From Terriglobales bacterium (lineage in GTDB: Bacteria > Acidobacteriota > Terriglobia > Terriglobales > Acidobacteriaceae), in assembly GCA_019241735.1 (NCBI GenBank), contig JAFAWN010000426.1, positions 1 to 6,091 on the forward strand: a stretch of DNA of 6,091 nucleotides, given 5' to 3'. The translations under genes and the position numbers were made by a program. Positions 5,476 to 6,091 of the stretch are shown here, one piece after another. How positions within the stretch are numbered: position 1 is the stretch's first letter; each line of letters opens with the position of its first letter. Below the pieces are notes generated by a model. That model was not told the origin of the DNA, did not search any database, and was given only the letters and a program-made list of their open reading frames with translations.

Positions 5476-6091
5476 GCCTTCGCTCACGCGACACTACGGA
5501 CTGGCTGTTGCTCGCCGGCTTCTGCGGCTTCCTATTTTGTTTCGGACTTTCTTCCTTCGGCCTGGTCGGCGCGGACGAGCCTCGCTACGCGCAGGTGGCG
5601 CGGGAGATGCTAGCGCGCCACGACTGGGTGACTCCCACTCTCGGAGGCCGCGCATGGCTGGAGAAGCCGCCTCTCTACTATTGGCAGGCCATCGTAGCGT
5701 TTCGACTTTTTGGGATAAGCGATTGGGCGGCGCGGCTGCCTTCGGCATTCGATGCCACTCTGATGGTCGCTGCGGTGTACCTCTTTCTACGACGCCTTCG
5801 CCCTGGATTTCATCTTGACGGAGCACTGATCACCGCGTCCGCCGCCGGAGTAATTGCATTTGCCCGCGCCGCTTCGACCGACATGCCACTGGCGGCGATG
5901 TTCACGATTGCCATGCTTGCTTGGTATGCGTGGTATGAAACTTCCCGTCTACCCTGTCTGGCGATATTTCATTTCTTCCTGGGATTGGCCGTGCTGGCGA
6001 AAGGCCCGGTGGCCCTTCTGTTCGCGATCATTATCGTCGCAGGTTTCGCCGGCGCAAAAAAACAATGGTCCCTGATGAGGCGGACCCTGTG
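5472..6091 (+). CDS. ArnT/GT39-like membrane glycosyltransferase (3' partial)
   Basis: The family moves a sugar from a polyprenyl-phosphate donor onto lipid A, glycan or protein at the outer face of the inner membrane. The frame opens after TAA 5454-5456 and runs to the window end, giving 206 residues of a protein normally near 500 or more. A first membrane segment (about 11-32) is followed by the catalytic-type loop ADEPRYAQVAREML (34-47; Asp35 and Glu36 match the DE of ArnT DETRYAE) and LEKPPLYYW (63-71). More hydrophobic segments lie at about 93-106, 118-131, 138-154 and 163-193, with TDMPL (136-140) and LAKGPVAL (175-182) as in PMT_2/ArnT proteins. No ATG or GTG is available before the catalytic loop, so TTG 5472 is the best start; TTG 5508 would cut the first membrane helix. 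Only a weak GAG (5463-5465) precedes it. The exact acceptor cannot be told from this fragment. Confidence 0.85.
   Translation, partial: MSLRSRDTTDWLLLAGFCGFLFCFGLSSFGLVGADEPRYAQVAREMLARHDWVTPTLGGRAWLEKPPLYYWQAIVAFRLFGISDWAARLPSAFDATLMVAAVYLFLRRLRPGFHLDGALITASAAGVIAFARAASTDMPLAAMFTIAMLAWYAWYETSRLPCLAIFHFFLGLAVLAKGPVALLFAIIIVAGFAGAKKQWSLMRRTL

Noticed and set aside
5537..5818. Plus-strand 93-codon and minus-strand 110-codon frames over the glycosyltransferase
   Set aside because: The frame beginning at TTG 5472 carries the conserved ArnT/PMT_2 motifs and membrane helices; these are shadows.

Overview
This window is a bacterial housekeeping segment: the distal part of the transcription/translation operon that runs nusA - infB - DUF503 (ylxP) - rbfA, all on the + strand. 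It is followed by a glycosyltransferase of the GT39/ArnT-like membrane family that runs off the right edge. Both outer genes are cut by the window: nusA lacks its first codons and the glycosyltransferase lacks most of its C-terminal part. No mobile element, CRISPR array, tRNA or rRNA was seen.

Organism (inference): the fairly GC-rich codon use, the order infB-DUF503-rbfA, the absence of ylxR and ylxQ between nusA and infB, the very long Pro/Ala- then Arg/Gly/Pro-rich IF2 linker, and the acidic NusA tail all suit an Acidobacteriota bacterium. A deltaproteobacterial-type lineage is the main alternative. There is no 16S or other decisive marker here.

Layout: 1-1446 nusA (5' partial). 1447-1542 is a spacer with the infB ribosome binding site and a three-codon AUG-stop minigene. 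1543-4419 infB, with IF2_N, long disordered linker, second IF2_N, GTPase and C-terminal domains, and a possible internal start at Met343. 4420-4528 is a spacer with two small stem-loops. 4529-4816 encodes the DUF503 protein. 4817-5034 is a 218-base spacer with a weak 38-codon small ORF and a candidate extended -10 promoter close to rbfA. 5035-5397 rbfA, with a GTG start. 5398-5471 is a spacer with an 8-bp inverted repeat and a 19-codon ORF whose TGA overlaps the TTG start of the next gene. 5472-6091 is the GT39/ArnT-like glycosyltransferase (3' partial).

How the genes work together: NusA controls RNA polymerase pausing, termination and antitermination. IF2 brings initiator tRNA to the 30S subunit and drives subunit joining. 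RbfA completes 30S maturation. DUF503 is a conserved companion of unproven function. The glycosyltransferase belongs to envelope polymer modification and looks like the start of a different functional unit, because truB or a DHH phosphoesterase is more usual at this place. I found no convincing new system; the points worth a second look are the spacer elements and the disordered, oppositely charged regions of NusA and IF2.
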